Shown: positions 15,874 through 23,437 of the stretch, in pieces
Layout of the letters: every line of letters begins with the position of its first letter
Numbering within the stretch: the stretch's first letter is position 1
NCBI GenBank assembly: GCA_934133175.1
Contig: CAKPAX010000022.1
Coordinates: 1 to 27,978 of the forward strand
Direction: 5' to 3'
DNA from: an uncultured Clostridia bacterium
Lineage (GTDB): Bacteria > Bacillota > Clostridia > TANB77 > CAG-508
DNA: 27,978 nt
Notes under the pieces: generated by a model
Databases searched by the model: none
Told to the model about the DNA's origin: nothing
Seen by the model: only the letters and a program-made list of their open reading frames with translations
Program-made: the position numbers and the translations under genes

Positions 15874-16755
15874 ATGGAGAAGCAATTAAATTTATTTTTC
15901 GACTTTCTTGAAAATGATAAAAAGTTATCTGATAACACATTACAATCATACAAGAGAGATTTAAAACAATACGAAGGATATATTAAAGAAAATAAGAAGA
16001 ATTATAGCAAAGTTACAAGTGATGATATGCATGAATATATAGAACATTTACAAAGTATTGGTAAAAAACCTTCAACAATATCAAGATGTTTAGCATCTAT
16101 AAGATCTTTTTATCAATATGAATTAAAAAATAAAAAAGTGAAAAAGGACCCAACAGAAGGAATACAATCACCAAAAATAGAAAAAAGAGTACCTAGTATA
16201 TTAAGTTCTCAAGAAGTAGAGTTACTACTAGAACAACCCAAAAATGTTGATTTAAAAGGAATAAGAGATAAAGCAATGTTGGAATTTGCTTATGCTACAG
16301 GAATGAGAGTTACAGAAATAATTTCTTTAGATATAGATGATGTTAATTTAGAAGAAGGATATGTAGTTTGCAAAACAGAAAATAAACAAAGAACAATTCC
16401 TTTAGGAACATTATCATTAAAAGCTTTAAAAGAATATGTTGAAAGTGCAAGAAATATTTTAATAAAGAATGAAGATGAAAAAGCTTTATTTGTTAATATA
16501 AATGGAAGTAGATTAACAAGACAAGGATTTTGGAAAATTATAAAATATTATAAAGAACAAGCTCATATAGATAAAGATATAACACCACATGTTTTAAGAC
16601 ATTCATTTGCAACACATTTGCTTCAAAATGGTGCTGATTTAAAAGCGATACAAACAATGCTTGGACATTCAGATATTTCTTCCACACAAATATATATGCA
16701 ATTTCAAGATGAAGGTATAAAAAATATATATAGAAAAGCTCATCCAAGAGCATAA
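15874..16755 (+). CDS. xerD: Tyrosine site-specific recombinase XerD
   Basis: XerC/XerD-type recombinases resolve chromosome dimers at dif during cell division. The 293-residue product has an N-terminal SAM-like core-binding domain (~1-90) and a catalytic domain with Arg145 (ATGMRVTEI), His239-xx-Arg242 (HVLRHSFATHLLQNGADL), His265 (MLGHSDISSTQIYM) and the nucleophile Tyr274. The length equals that of known XerC/XerD proteins, and no phage-integrase extension is present. XerD rather than XerC is chosen because of the spoIIM neighbourhood, which matches ripX/xerD in Bacillus. ATGGGGG sits before the ATG at 15874. A terminator follows at 16768. Confidence 0.9.
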   Translation: MEKQLNLFFDFLENDKKLSDNTLQSYKRDLKQYEGYIKENKKNYSKVTSDDMHEYIEHLQSIGKKPSTISRCLASIRSFYQYELKNKKVKKDPTEGIQSPKIEKRVPSILSSQEVELLLEQPKNVDLKGIRDKAMLEFAYATGMRVTEIISLDIDDVNLEEGYVVCKTENKQRTIPLGTLSLKALKEYVESARNILIKNEDEKALFVNINGSRLTRQGFWKIIKYYKEQAHIDKDITPHVLRHSFATHLLQNGADLKAIQTMLGHSDISSTQIYMQFQDEGIKNIYRKAHPRA

Positions 16756-16767
16756 ATAGGAGATTCG

Positions 16768-16810
16768 AAAAGTAATGAGTAAATAAGACAGAAATACTCA
16801 TTACTTTTTT
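16768..16810 (+). terminator. Intrinsic terminator after xerD
   Basis: AAAAGTAATGAGTA (16768-16781) pairs perfectly with TACTCATTACTTTT (16795-16808) around a 13-base loop, and T residues continue to 16810. The structured repeat begins in its T-tract. Confidence 0.75.
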
Positions 16811-16883
16811 ATATTATAGGAAAGTTCTCCGAACTTCCTATAATATAAATATATTGCACAAAAATTTGCTTTGCAAATTTCAC
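16807..16883 (+). repeat. Structured intergenic repeat, copy 1 (77 bases)
   Basis: This stretch matches 27902-27978 at 76 of 77 bases; the only difference is A16861 versus G27956. It contains two hairpins. The first pairs TATATTATAGGA with TCCTATAATATA and AGTTC with GAACT (about 16810-16847). The second pairs AAATTTGC with GCAAATTT around TTT. It has no coding capacity. The true right end is unknown because copy 2 is cut by the window edge. It could be a MITE-like mobile element, an extragenic palindromic repeat or a small-RNA module. Confidence 0.85.
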
Positions 16884-16885
16884 GC

Positions 16886-16954
16886 AAGAACAAAGACGCG
16901 AACTTCAAAATGTTTTAATAAGTACAAAAGTTATTAATGTTCGCTTTTGTTCTT
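16886..16954 (+). other. Third hairpin downstream of repeat copy 1
   Basis: Bases 16886-16903 and 16939-16954 form a near-complete stem (AAGAACAAA and GCGAAC arms against GTTCGC and TTTGTTCTT), with a nested TTAATAA/TTATTAA inside. It adjoins the 77-base repeat and may belong to the same element. It lies upstream of, and separate from, the ECF promoter. Confidence 0.5.
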
Positions 16955-16981
16955 ATATATAATTTTAATTAGTGTAAAAAA

Positions 16982-17007
16982 TGAACCAAATAATAAAATA
17001 AAACGTC
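16982..17007 (+). promoter_or_regulatory. ECF-type (self-regulated) promoter of the sigma/anti-sigma operon
   Basis: TGAACC (16982-16987), a 16-base spacer and CGTC (17004-17007) resemble promoters read by SigM/SigV/SigW-like ECF sigma factors (TGAAAC near -35, CGTC/CGTA near -10). No sigma-A-like element fits as well. The predicted leader is only about 15 bases, which leaves just room for AAAGGAGG. Confidence 0.65.
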
Positions 17008-17028
17008 TAATATACAAAGGAGGAAAAA

Positions 17029-17535
17029 ATGGCCATAAAACTCAATAAAAATAAAGAATTTACTGAATTAATAAAACAAAACAATTTAAAGTTTTACAAA
17101 ACAGCAAAAGCAATATTAAAAAACGATGATGATGCTTATGACGCAATTCAAAATGCCCTAATAAGTATGTATGAAAATATACATAATTTAAAAGATGAAA
17201 AATATTTTACTACATGGGGAATTAGAATTGTAGTAAATAAATGTTATGATTTAATAAGAAAAAACAATAAAGTTGTGTCAATTTCATTAGATAATGAACA
17301 AAATAAAAACGAGATAGAAACAAATGATGAATATAATTTAGATTTATACGGTTTAGAAAAAATATTACATGACCTAGATGAACAAACTAGATTGTTAATA
17401 ACATTATACTATTATGATGATTTATCAATAAATGAAATATCTACAATAATGAATATTCCTAAGGGAACGGTTAAATCTAGGCTTTCAAGAGCAAGAAATA
17501 TATTAAAAGAAAAATTAGAAAGAGAGGGGATTTAA
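17029..17535 (+). CDS. ECF-family RNA polymerase sigma factor
   Basis: This is an alternative sigma factor of the sigma-70 ECF group. The 168-residue product has a region 2 (~17-85; DAYDAIQNALISMYENI and YFTTWGIRIVVNKCYDLIRK) and a region 4 helix-turn-helix (~115-165; LDEQTRLLITLYYYDDLSINEI, then IPKGTVKSRLSRARNILKEKL). Regions 1 and 3 are absent, as in ECF factors. The ATG at 17029 follows AAAGGAGG at five bases. It is two bases from the next gene, a DUF4179 membrane protein, the usual anti-sigma partner. The promoter upstream looks like its own target, so a positive feedback loop is likely. The signal is not known; envelope stress is a guess from related systems. Confidence 0.92.
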   Translation: MAIKLNKNKEFTELIKQNNLKFYKTAKAILKNDDDAYDAIQNALISMYENIHNLKDEKYFTTWGIRIVVNKCYDLIRKNNKVVSISLDNEQNKNEIETNDEYNLDLYGLEKILHDLDEQTRLLITLYYYDDLSINEISTIMNIPKGTVKSRLSRARNILKEKLEREGI

Positions 17536-17537
17536 TT

Positions 17538-19082
17538 ATGAACGAAAAAGAATTAGATAAAATGCTAAAACAAGAAATTCAAAAAGATAAACAAATTCCA
17601 GAAAAAATAAATCAACTCTTTTATAATTTTGAAATGGGGGAAGTTATGAAAAAAGAAGAAAATAAAAAAAGTAAAAATAATTTAGTAAAATTTATTAGTA
17701 TAGCTGCATGTTTGCTTGTAGTTTTAGTTGTAGGTGAAAGTACATATGCACATGTAAATGGAAAAGAAAACTGGTTATCACCATTATTGAAAAATTTAGG
17801 AATAAATAGTAAATATGAAGAACATGCAACAAATATAAATGAAGAAGTAAAAAATAATAATGTAAATGTTAAGATGTTAGATGCAGCAATAGATGATAGT
17901 ATATTAATTGTTGGCTATCAAATTAATATAGAAAACATTAATATGGACAATTGGATTGAAATACAAGGTGAATATAAAATTAATGATATAAATATTTCAC
18001 CAATAAATAAGACAATAGATAAAGAGGAAGATAATTCTTTTATAATTTATCAAATTTTTGATATGAATGAAATAGATTTGAAAAATTTAAAAGAAGCAAA
18101 ATTTGAGTCAAAAATGTCAGGAATTATAGAATATGCAGAATATGAAGATATTAATAGCGCAGATAAAGAATATATAAAGACTTATGATGGTAATTGGACT
18201 TTTAATAAAACATTACCAATAAATAATGTAGAAGAAAATAAAGAATATGAGTTTAAAGAAAATAATACATTTAAAACTAATAATATAGAAGTTACAGTGG
18301 ATGGATATATAAAGAGTTCATATACAAACATATTAAAAATTTCAACAAATAAATCAAATTATAAAGGTGATGAATTTGAATATTATTATAGAATCTTAAA
18401 TTCTAATAATAAAGAGTTGGCAATAGGAAGAGAAATAAGGGAATATGATTATAGAGAATACGTGGATAGATTGGTAATTAGTAGTATACCTAAAGATAAT
18501 AAAATTACTATAGAAATGTATATGAAAAAAAATGATAGTGAGTTTCAAAAAGTAGGTAGTGCAACTGTTGATTGTTCAAAAGCAAAAGAAAAGGTTAAAT
18601 TACCAGATAGTTATATAAAATATGATGGAGAAAAATACTCATTTTATTATAATAAAAATTGGAAAAAACCAAGCATAATAACAAGTGAAAAAGCTGGACC
18701 ATATAGTAAATATTTAGGAGCTTTAGAAGTAGAAATACCATCTACAACAAATTCTAAGGAAACTTCTTCTATATCGATTTTAAAAACAAGTAAAAAATAT
18801 AATTCGTTAGATAAATATGTTAAAAATATGAAAAAGGAATATGCTGAAGAAGATAGTGGAATAAGTGAATTTAAAAGTGAGAATAACTGCAAAATAGGAA
18901 GCCTAGAAGGAAAAAAATTGGTATATGAAGCATCAGATGGGGAAACGGTATATGTAACATATGTCTATGTTGTAGAAAAAGATGGAAATATATATGAAAT
19001 AGATTTTGATGGATCAGAAAAAGAAGGTAATAATTTAAAAGAAGAGATAGAATTATTTATACAAAGCTTTGAGGTAAAATAA
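17538..19082 (+). CDS. DUF4179-type membrane anti-sigma factor with extra C-terminal domain
   Basis: The 514-residue product has a cytoplasmic N-terminus of about 48 residues, one membrane segment (~49-66, FISIAACLLVVLVVGE) and then a large outer part. After the membrane segment the sequence HVNGKENWLSPLLKNLGI and KMLDAAIDDSILIVGYQI match the DUF4179 domain found in proteins encoded next to ECF sigma factors. The last ~145 residues (from KYDGEKYSFYYNKNWKKP to the end) look like a separate PsbP/LpqN-like domain (KLVYEASDGETVYVTYVYVV region). It probably holds the sigma factor inactive until an external signal arrives. The RBS (GAGAGGGG) lies inside the end of the sigma gene, so translation is likely coupled. 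An internal ATG at 17646 has a ribosome site of its own. Confidence 0.82.
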   Translation: MNEKELDKMLKQEIQKDKQIPEKINQLFYNFEMGEVMKKEENKKSKNNLVKFISIAACLLVVLVVGESTYAHVNGKENWLSPLLKNLGINSKYEEHATNINEEVKNNNVNVKMLDAAIDDSILIVGYQINIENINMDNWIEIQGEYKINDINISPINKTIDKEEDNSFIIYQIFDMNEIDLKNLKEAKFESKMSGIIEYAEYEDINSADKEYIKTYDGNWTFNKTLPINNVEENKEYEFKENNTFKTNNIEVTVDGYIKSSYTNILKISTNKSNYKGDEFEYYYRILNSNNKELAIGREIREYDYREYVDRLVISSIPKDNKITIEMYMKKNDSEFQKVGSATVDCSKAKEKVKLPDSYIKYDGEKYSFYYNKNWKKPSIITSEKAGPYSKYLGALEVEIPSTTNSKETSSISILKTSKKYNSLDKYVKNMKKEYAEEDSGISEFKSENNCKIGSLEGKKLVYEASDGETVYVTYVYVVEKDGNIYEIDFDGSEKEGNNLKEEIELFIQSFEVK

Positions 19083-19086
19083 TATA

Positions 19087-19141
19087 AAAATAAAATCAAG
19101 AATTTTATACAGTATTTTGTTAAAATCCTTGATTTTATTTT
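19087..19141. terminator. Bidirectional terminator between DUF4179 and flavin reductase-like genes
   Basis: AAAATAAAATCAAG (19087-19100) pairs perfectly with CTTGATTTTATTTT (19128-19141); weaker inner pairing shortens the 27-base loop. It lies between convergent genes and can serve both. Confidence 0.75.
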
Positions 19142-19147
19142 TTATAA

Positions 19148-19654
19148 TTACTTATGTAATACATTAATAATTTCAGAAATATATAAACTATGATAATCCT
19201 TGTTTTTATACCAAATGTTATCAATATCTTTTTCTATAAAAGAAGTATATTTTAAATCTTGTCTATATAATTTTTTGCAGATAAATATAAGATTTGATTC
19301 TTCAAAAATTGGAACATTATTAAAATTTGTAACAGTTAGATTTGATTTTTCTATTTTGTTTTCATTTTTTCCAGAAACAGAACCTAAATAAGATAATGTT
19401 TTTTTATAATTTTCATCAAAGAAACAAATAGAAAAATTATCAGAATTATCTATAAATTCTTTTGTATATCTTTGTGGACGAATAACAGTAAAAGCAACAT
19501 TTTTTCCCCACATAAAACCAAGACCACCCCAGGAAGCAGTCATAGTATTTATTTTATCGTTATATTTAGCAGTAAGTAACATCCAATCTTTTCCTATTTT
19601 ATTAAATGGATTCAAAGTTAAATTATCAATATTAAATTCATTAAAGTTATTCAT
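19148..19654 (-). CDS. Flavin reductase-like / flavoredoxin-type FMN-binding protein
   Basis: The 168-residue product fits the FMN-binding split-barrel (flavin reductase-like) fold. LTLNPFNKIGKDWMLLTA is followed by NTMTASWGGLGFMWGKNVAFTVIRPQRYTKEFI, the pattern of small clostridial flavoredoxin-like proteins, and SICFFDE comes next. The electron donor and acceptor cannot be read from sequence. AGGAGGT lies five to six bases before the ATG on the minus strand. It stands alone, convergent with the anti-sigma gene and divergent from the glycosyltransferase pair. The length is typical for the family. Confidence 0.82.
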   Translation of the reverse strand: MNNFNEFNIDNLTLNPFNKIGKDWMLLTAKYNDKINTMTASWGGLGFMWGKNVAFTVIRPQRYTKEFIDNSDNFSICFFDENYKKTLSYLGSVSGKNENKIEKSNLTVTNFNNVPIFEESNLIFICKKLYRQDLKYTSFIEKDIDNIWYKNKDYHSLYISEIINVLHK

Positions 19655-19701
19655 AAATACCTCCTATTTAAATATATGTATATATGTAAAAATAATTACT
19701 T

Positions 19702-19729
19702 ATATTACTAGACATATAAACAAAATCAA
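19702..19729 (-). promoter_or_regulatory. Possible promoter of the flavin reductase-like gene
   Basis: On the minus strand TTGATT (19729-19724), a 16-base spacer and TAATAT (19707-19702) lie about 47 bases before the start. The site overlaps the opposing pssD promoter, so the two directions may compete. Confidence 0.35.
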
Positions 19730-19737
19730 GATATAAT
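19709..19737 (+). promoter_or_regulatory. Promoter of the pssD-pssE-ruvB run
   Basis: TAGACA (19709-19714), a 17-base spacer and a consensus TATAAT (19732-19737) lie 27 bases before the first gene. It is the only clear + strand promoter I see before 26412. Confidence 0.55.
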
Positions 19738-19764
19738 ATGTGAGTAAGAAAGGATGTGTAACCA

Positions 19765-20235
19765 ATGGAAAAAGTCTTATTTATATCAAGTACAGGTGGA
19801 CATCTAAATGAATTAATGCAATTAAAGCCATTATTCAATAAGTATGATTATCACATAATAACTGAAAAAGACAAATCAACAATAGATTTAAAGAAAGAAT
19901 ATAAAGATAGAATATCATATTTACCATATGGAACAAGAAGTAAATTGTTTAGATATATATTTTCATTTACATATTCATGTTTCAAAACAATTTTTTTGTA
20001 TTTTAAAATACGACCAAAATGTATAGTAACAACAGGTACGCATACAGCTGGACCAATGTGTTATTTAGGAAAATTATTTGGAAGTAAAATTATATATATA
20101 GAAACATTTGCCAATTCATCTACAAGAACAGTTACAGGAAGATTAGTGTATCCAATTGCAGATTTGTTTATAGTTCAATGGGAAGAAATGTTAAAATTAT
20201 ATCCAAAAGCGGTATTAGGAGGACCAATTTATTAA
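19765..20235 (+). CDS. pssD: Alg14-like glycosyltransferase subunit (PssD/EpsE type)
   Basis: This is the membrane-associated N-terminal half of a split GT-B glycosyltransferase. Partners of this kind add a sugar to a lipid-linked precursor in polysaccharide synthesis. The 156-residue product starts LFISSTGGHLNELMQLKPLF, the Alg14 signature. It has a hydrophobic/aromatic stretch (~67-87) for membrane contact and ends VTTGTHTAGPMCYLGKLFGSKIIYIET...DLFIVQWEEM. Its stop overlaps the next start (TAATG), so translation is coupled. AGAAAGGATG precedes the ATG. No polysaccharide polymerase, flippase or priming transferase lies nearby, so the product is not known. The symbol is by family resemblance. 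Confidence 0.85.
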   Translation: MEKVLFISSTGGHLNELMQLKPLFNKYDYHIITEKDKSTIDLKKEYKDRISYLPYGTRSKLFRYIFSFTYSCFKTIFLYFKIRPKCIVTTGTHTAGPMCYLGKLFGSKIIYIETFANSSTRTVTGRLVYPIADLFIVQWEEMLKLYPKAVLGGPIY

Positions 20236-20717
20236 TGATATTAGTATTATTAGGAACACAAAATAATAGTTTTCATAGATTGTTAGAAGAAATAGAAAAA
20301 GATATAAAAAATGGATTGATAAAAGAAAAAGTACTTGTACAAGCAGGATGTACAAAATTTAAATCTAAAGATATGGAAATATTTGATTTTGTTTCAAGAG
20401 AAGAAATAGAAAAATTAATAGAAGAATCTAGTTATGTTATATGTCATGGTGGAGTGGGATCAATATTAAGTTCATTACAAAAAAACAAAAAGGTAATTGC
20501 TGTACCAAGAATGGAAATGTATAATGAACATGTTAATAATCACCAAATAGAAATTGTTCAAAAATTTAATGAGCAAGGACATATAATTGGGATTACAGGA
20601 GTAGAAGAACTTTCAAAAGCAATAGAAAAAGTTAAGGATTTCAAACCAGTACCATATAAAAGTAATTCAGACAAATTAATAAATATTGTAGAAAAATTTA
20701 TTGATGATATTAAATAA
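20235..20717 (+). CDS. pssE: Alg13-like glycosyltransferase catalytic subunit (PssE/EpsF type)
   Basis: This is the C-terminal, nucleotide-sugar-binding half of the split enzyme. The 160-residue product begins MILVLLGTQNNSFHRLLEEI, the expected Alg13-like start, and contains CHGGVGSILSSLQKNKKVIAVPR (typical HGG-G motif of GT28 C-terminal domains) and EHVNNHQ. The ATG at 20235 shares its A with the TAA of pssD. A longer reading from 20178 would run backwards into pssD and is unlikely. It should form a heterodimer with the preceding protein at the membrane. It is 13 bases from ruvB, which probably belongs to the same transcript. Confidence 0.87.
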   Translation: MILVLLGTQNNSFHRLLEEIEKDIKNGLIKEKVLVQAGCTKFKSKDMEIFDFVSREEIEKLIEESSYVICHGGVGSILSSLQKNKKVIAVPRMEMYNEHVNNHQIEIVQKFNEQGHIIGITGVEELSKAIEKVKDFKPVPYKSNSDKLINIVEKFIDDIK

Positions 20718-20730
20718 AAGGAAGTATATA

Positions 20731-21738
20731 ATGGAAGAAAATAAAATAATAAATCCAGAATTAGAGGATGGTCAAGAGGAAAGATTAGAAAATTCATTAA
20801 GACCAAAAACATTAGATGAATATATAGGACAATCAAAAGTAAAAGAAAATATGAAAATATATATAGAAGCCGCCAAAAAAAGAGGAGAACCATTAGATCA
20901 TTGTTTGTTTTATGGACCTCCAGGTTTAGGAAAAACAACTTTATCAAATATAATTTCGAATGAAATGCATTCAAATATAAAAATAACATCAGGTCCTGCA
21001 ATAGAAAAGCCTGGAGATTTAGCAGCAATACTTACAAATTTATCAGAATTTGATGTTTTATTTATAGATGAAATTCACAGATTAAGTAAAAGTGTAGAAG
21101 AAATTTTATATCCAGCATTAGAAGATTTTACGTTAGATATAATGATTGGAAAAGGACCAAGTGCAAGGTCAATAAGATTAGATTTACCTAGATTTACATT
21201 AATTGGAGCAACAACAAAAGCTGGTGCATTAGCAACACCTTTACGTGATAGATTTGGAATAGTACATAGATTAGAATTGTATTCACCTGAAGAATTAGCA
21301 ACAATTGTAAAAAGGTCTGCTAAAATTTTGGGATTAGAAATTGAAGAAGAAGCGGCAATAGAAATTGCAAGAAGATCAAGAGGAACACCTAGAATTGCCA
21401 ATAGATTATTAAAAAGAGTAAGAGATTATGCATCTGTTTTAGGGGATGGAAAAATAACATTAAAAGTTACAAAACATGCATTAAACAAATTAGAAATAGA
21501 TGAACTAGGATTAGATGAAACAGATAGAAAATTATTAGATATTATGATAACACAATACTCAGGAAGACCAGTAGGAATAGAAGCATTAGCAGTGTCATTA
21601 GGAGAAGAATTAGATACAATAGAAGATGTATATGAACCATATTTAATTCAAATAGGTTTTATAGCAAGAACACCAAGAGGAAGAATTCCTTTAAAATCTG
21701 CTTATGATCATTTAGGATATGAGTATTTAGAAAATTAG
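20731..21738 (+). CDS. ruvB: Holliday junction branch migration ATPase RuvB
   Basis: RuvB is the AAA+ ring motor that, with RuvA, drives Holliday-junction branch migration. The 335-residue product has LRPKTLDEYIGQ, Walker A GPPGLGKTTL, Walker B LFIDEIHRL, sensor GATTKAGALATPLRDRFG with the Arg finger, and the C-terminal winged helix (GLDETDRKLLDIMI ... GFIARTPRGRIPLK). The ATG at 20731 is chosen over upstream in-frame starts because AAAAGGAAG lies about seven bases before it and the family N-terminus begins here. RuvA and RuvC genes are not adjacent. The gene is unremarkable otherwise and lies between pssE and queH. Confidence 0.97.
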   Translation: MEENKIINPELEDGQEERLENSLRPKTLDEYIGQSKVKENMKIYIEAAKKRGEPLDHCLFYGPPGLGKTTLSNIISNEMHSNIKITSGPAIEKPGDLAAILTNLSEFDVLFIDEIHRLSKSVEEILYPALEDFTLDIMIGKGPSARSIRLDLPRFTLIGATTKAGALATPLRDRFGIVHRLELYSPEELATIVKRSAKILGLEIEEEAAIEIARRSRGTPRIANRLLKRVRDYASVLGDGKITLKVTKHALNKLEIDELGLDETDRKLLDIMITQYSGRPVGIEALAVSLGEELDTIEDVYEPYLIQIGFIARTPRGRIPLKSAYDHLGYEYLEN

Positions 21739-21747
21739 GAGGAATAG

Positions 21748-22308
21748 ATGAAATTATTAATGCACACTTGTTGTGCTCCTTGTAGTGTATATTGTATTGA
21801 TTCCTTAAGAGAAGAAGGAATTGAGCCAACATTATATTGGTTTAACCCTAATATACATCCATATATGGAATATAAAGCAAGAAGAGATTGCTTAAAGGAG
21901 TATTCACAAAGAATAAATGTAGAAGCAATATTTGAAGAAAATTATGGATTAGATGATTTTTGCAAAAATGTTGTAGGAAATTTAAATACTAGATGTACAG
22001 ATTATTGTTATCCTGTAAGATTAAGAAAAACTTTTGAATATGCTAAAGAGCATGGATATGATACGGTAACGACAACACTTTTATATAGTATTTATCAAAA
22101 TCATAATTTTATAAAAGAATATATGGAAAAATTAAGTGCGGAATATAATATTGACTTTTTATATAGAGATTTTAGAGAAGGTTTTTGGGAAGGGCATCAA
22201 AAAGCTCATGATTTAGGATTATATATGCAAAAGTATTGCGGTTGTGTTTTTTCAGAAGAAGATAGATATAGTAAACAAATTAAGAGAGATAAAGAAGGCA
22301 AAAGATAA
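21748..22308 (+). CDS. queH: Epoxyqueuosine reductase QueH
   Basis: QueH performs the last step of queuosine synthesis in tRNA (reduction of epoxyqueuosine) and replaces the unrelated QueG in many anaerobes. The 186-residue product has the N-terminal HTCCAPCSVY with the CC pair at 8-9, the NPNIHPYMEYKAR motif, CTDYCYPVRL, TTTLLYSIYQNH, FREGFWEGH, and the C-terminal YCGC. These cysteines ligate the iron-sulfur cluster and metal pair in the family. The length is normal. AGGAGG sits between the ruvB TAG and the ATG. The other queuosine genes are not in the window, so it may work with salvaged or remotely encoded precursors. Confidence 0.94.
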   Translation: MKLLMHTCCAPCSVYCIDSLREEGIEPTLYWFNPNIHPYMEYKARRDCLKEYSQRINVEAIFEENYGLDDFCKNVVGNLNTRCTDYCYPVRLRKTFEYAKEHGYDTVTTTLLYSIYQNHNFIKEYMEKLSAEYNIDFLYRDFREGFWEGHQKAHDLGLYMQKYCGCVFSEEDRYSKQIKRDKEGKR

Positions 22309-22329
22309 GTAATAATTTAGGAGGAAAAT

Positions 22330-22674
22330 ATGGAACATATTCATTCAATTATATTGGTAAAAAAAGAAAATAAGTATTTGAATTATTATGATGATAGGTG
22401 GGATATGTATTTGTTTCCAAATATGAAAGGGAACGATTTGACACAAATTAAAGAAAAATATAAAACAAATAAAGTTAAATTTTTATTTGATAAAATACAT
22501 GAAAAATATTCATTATCTCATAATGAAAAACGAGTATACCATCATTATTTTTACGAAGTTGATGGAACTAATATTGATGGAGAATATTTCTCTTTGGATG
22601 AGTTGTTGAAAGATCCTAAAATAAGAGAAAATAACAAAGATATTATTGATTTAATTAAAGAGTATTATAAATAA
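22330..22674 (+). CDS. Small NUDIX-like protein lacking a recognisable Nudix box
   Basis: The 114-residue product starts with a strand pattern HSIILVKKENKYLNYYDDRWDMYLFPN that resembles the first strands of NUDIX proteins. It ends EYFSLDELLKDPKI, like the C-terminal part of the fold. The Nudix box (G-x5-E-x7-RE-x2-EE) that binds the catalytic metal is not present, so hydrolysis is doubtful. TTAGGAGG precedes the ATG closely. It lies 21 bases after queH and 35 before the AIM24-like gene, in the same direction. A NUDIX-derived binding protein is my best guess; function unknown. Confidence 0.55.
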   Translation: MEHIHSIILVKKENKYLNYYDDRWDMYLFPNMKGNDLTQIKEKYKTNKVKFLFDKIHEKYSLSHNEKRVYHHYFYEVDGTNIDGEYFSLDELLKDPKIRENNKDIIDLIKEYYK

Positions 22675-22709
22675 TTTTTGTAAATATTGTTTTATAGGAG
22701 GAATTAAGT

Positions 22710-23402
22710 ATGGATTATAAAATAATTGGTCAAACAGTACCAGTAGTTGAAATGAGATTAAATAATGGAGAAACAGTATATACACAATCAGGTGGGATGA
22801 CATATCAAACAGAAGGAATAGAAATGTCAACAAATGCTCGTGGTGGAATTATGAAAAGTTTAGGAAGAATGTTTACAGGCGAGTCAATATTTATGGCAAA
22901 TTATACTGCAAGAAAAGATGGAGCAGTTATCGCATTTGCATCGACAGTTCCAGGAGGAATAATAGACTTAGATTTAAATACAATACCATCAGGTATGATG
23001 CTTCAAAAAGGAGCATTTTTATGTGCAGAGTCTAATGTGGAAACAAGTGTTGCTTTTACAAAAAAATTTTCAGCAGGTTTATTTGGAGGAGAGGGATTTA
23101 TATTACAAAAGGCTACAGGAAATGGAAAAATATTTCTAGAAGTTGATGGTGATATAATTGAAAAAGAATTGGCATCTGGAGAAATATTAAAGGTTAATAC
23201 AGGTAATGTTGTGGCTTTTGAAACAACAGTATCATATGAAATAGAGACTATAAAAGGATTAGGTAATATCTTATTAGGAGGAGAAGGTTTGTTTTTAACA
23301 AAACTTGTTGGTCCTGGAAGGGTAATACTACAATCTCAGAATTTTAGAGATTTTGCAGGAAGAATAATACCATATATGCCAAAGGCAAATTACAATAATT
23401 AG
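22710..23402 (+). CDS. AIM24 / TIGR00266 family protein
   Basis: The 230-residue beta-rich product belongs to the AIM24 (formerly DUF124) group. Recognisable blocks are MRLNNGETVYTQSGGMTYQ, MFTGESIFMANYTA, VPGGIIDLDL, AFLCAE, FSAGLFGGEGFILQKATGNG, FVEA-like IFLEVDGDI, and the final LVGPGRVILQSQNFRDFAGRI. The family is widespread in bacteria and has a trypsin-like beta-roll appearance, but its molecular role is not established. There is no signal peptide or membrane segment. TAGGAGG precedes the ATG. The genes on either side suggest a small envelope-related cluster, but this is inference. Confidence 0.85.
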   Translation: MDYKIIGQTVPVVEMRLNNGETVYTQSGGMTYQTEGIEMSTNARGGIMKSLGRMFTGESIFMANYTARKDGAVIAFASTVPGGIIDLDLNTIPSGMMLQKGAFLCAESNVETSVAFTKKFSAGLFGGEGFILQKATGNGKIFLEVDGDIIEKELASGEILKVNTGNVVAFETTVSYEIETIKGLGNILLGGEGLFLTKLVGPGRVILQSQNFRDFAGRIIPYMPKANYNN

Positions 23403-23437
23403 ACTATAGCTATTGTCTATAGGAGGGGAAAGTTTTT

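Noticed and set aside
15874..16755. Phage or integron integrase marking a mobile island
   Set aside because: Length, domain order and the spoIIM neighbourhood are those of housekeeping XerD; no att-like repeats flank it.
16807..16954. Riboswitch or leader RNA of the ECF sigma operon
   Set aside because: The ECF-type promoter lies downstream of these hairpins, and the 77-base part recurs elsewhere, so it is not specific to this operon.
20178..20234. Upstream extension of the pssE start
   Set aside because: It would overlap pssD by 58 bases with no ribosome site; the ATG at 20235 coupled to the pssD stop gives the family N-terminus.
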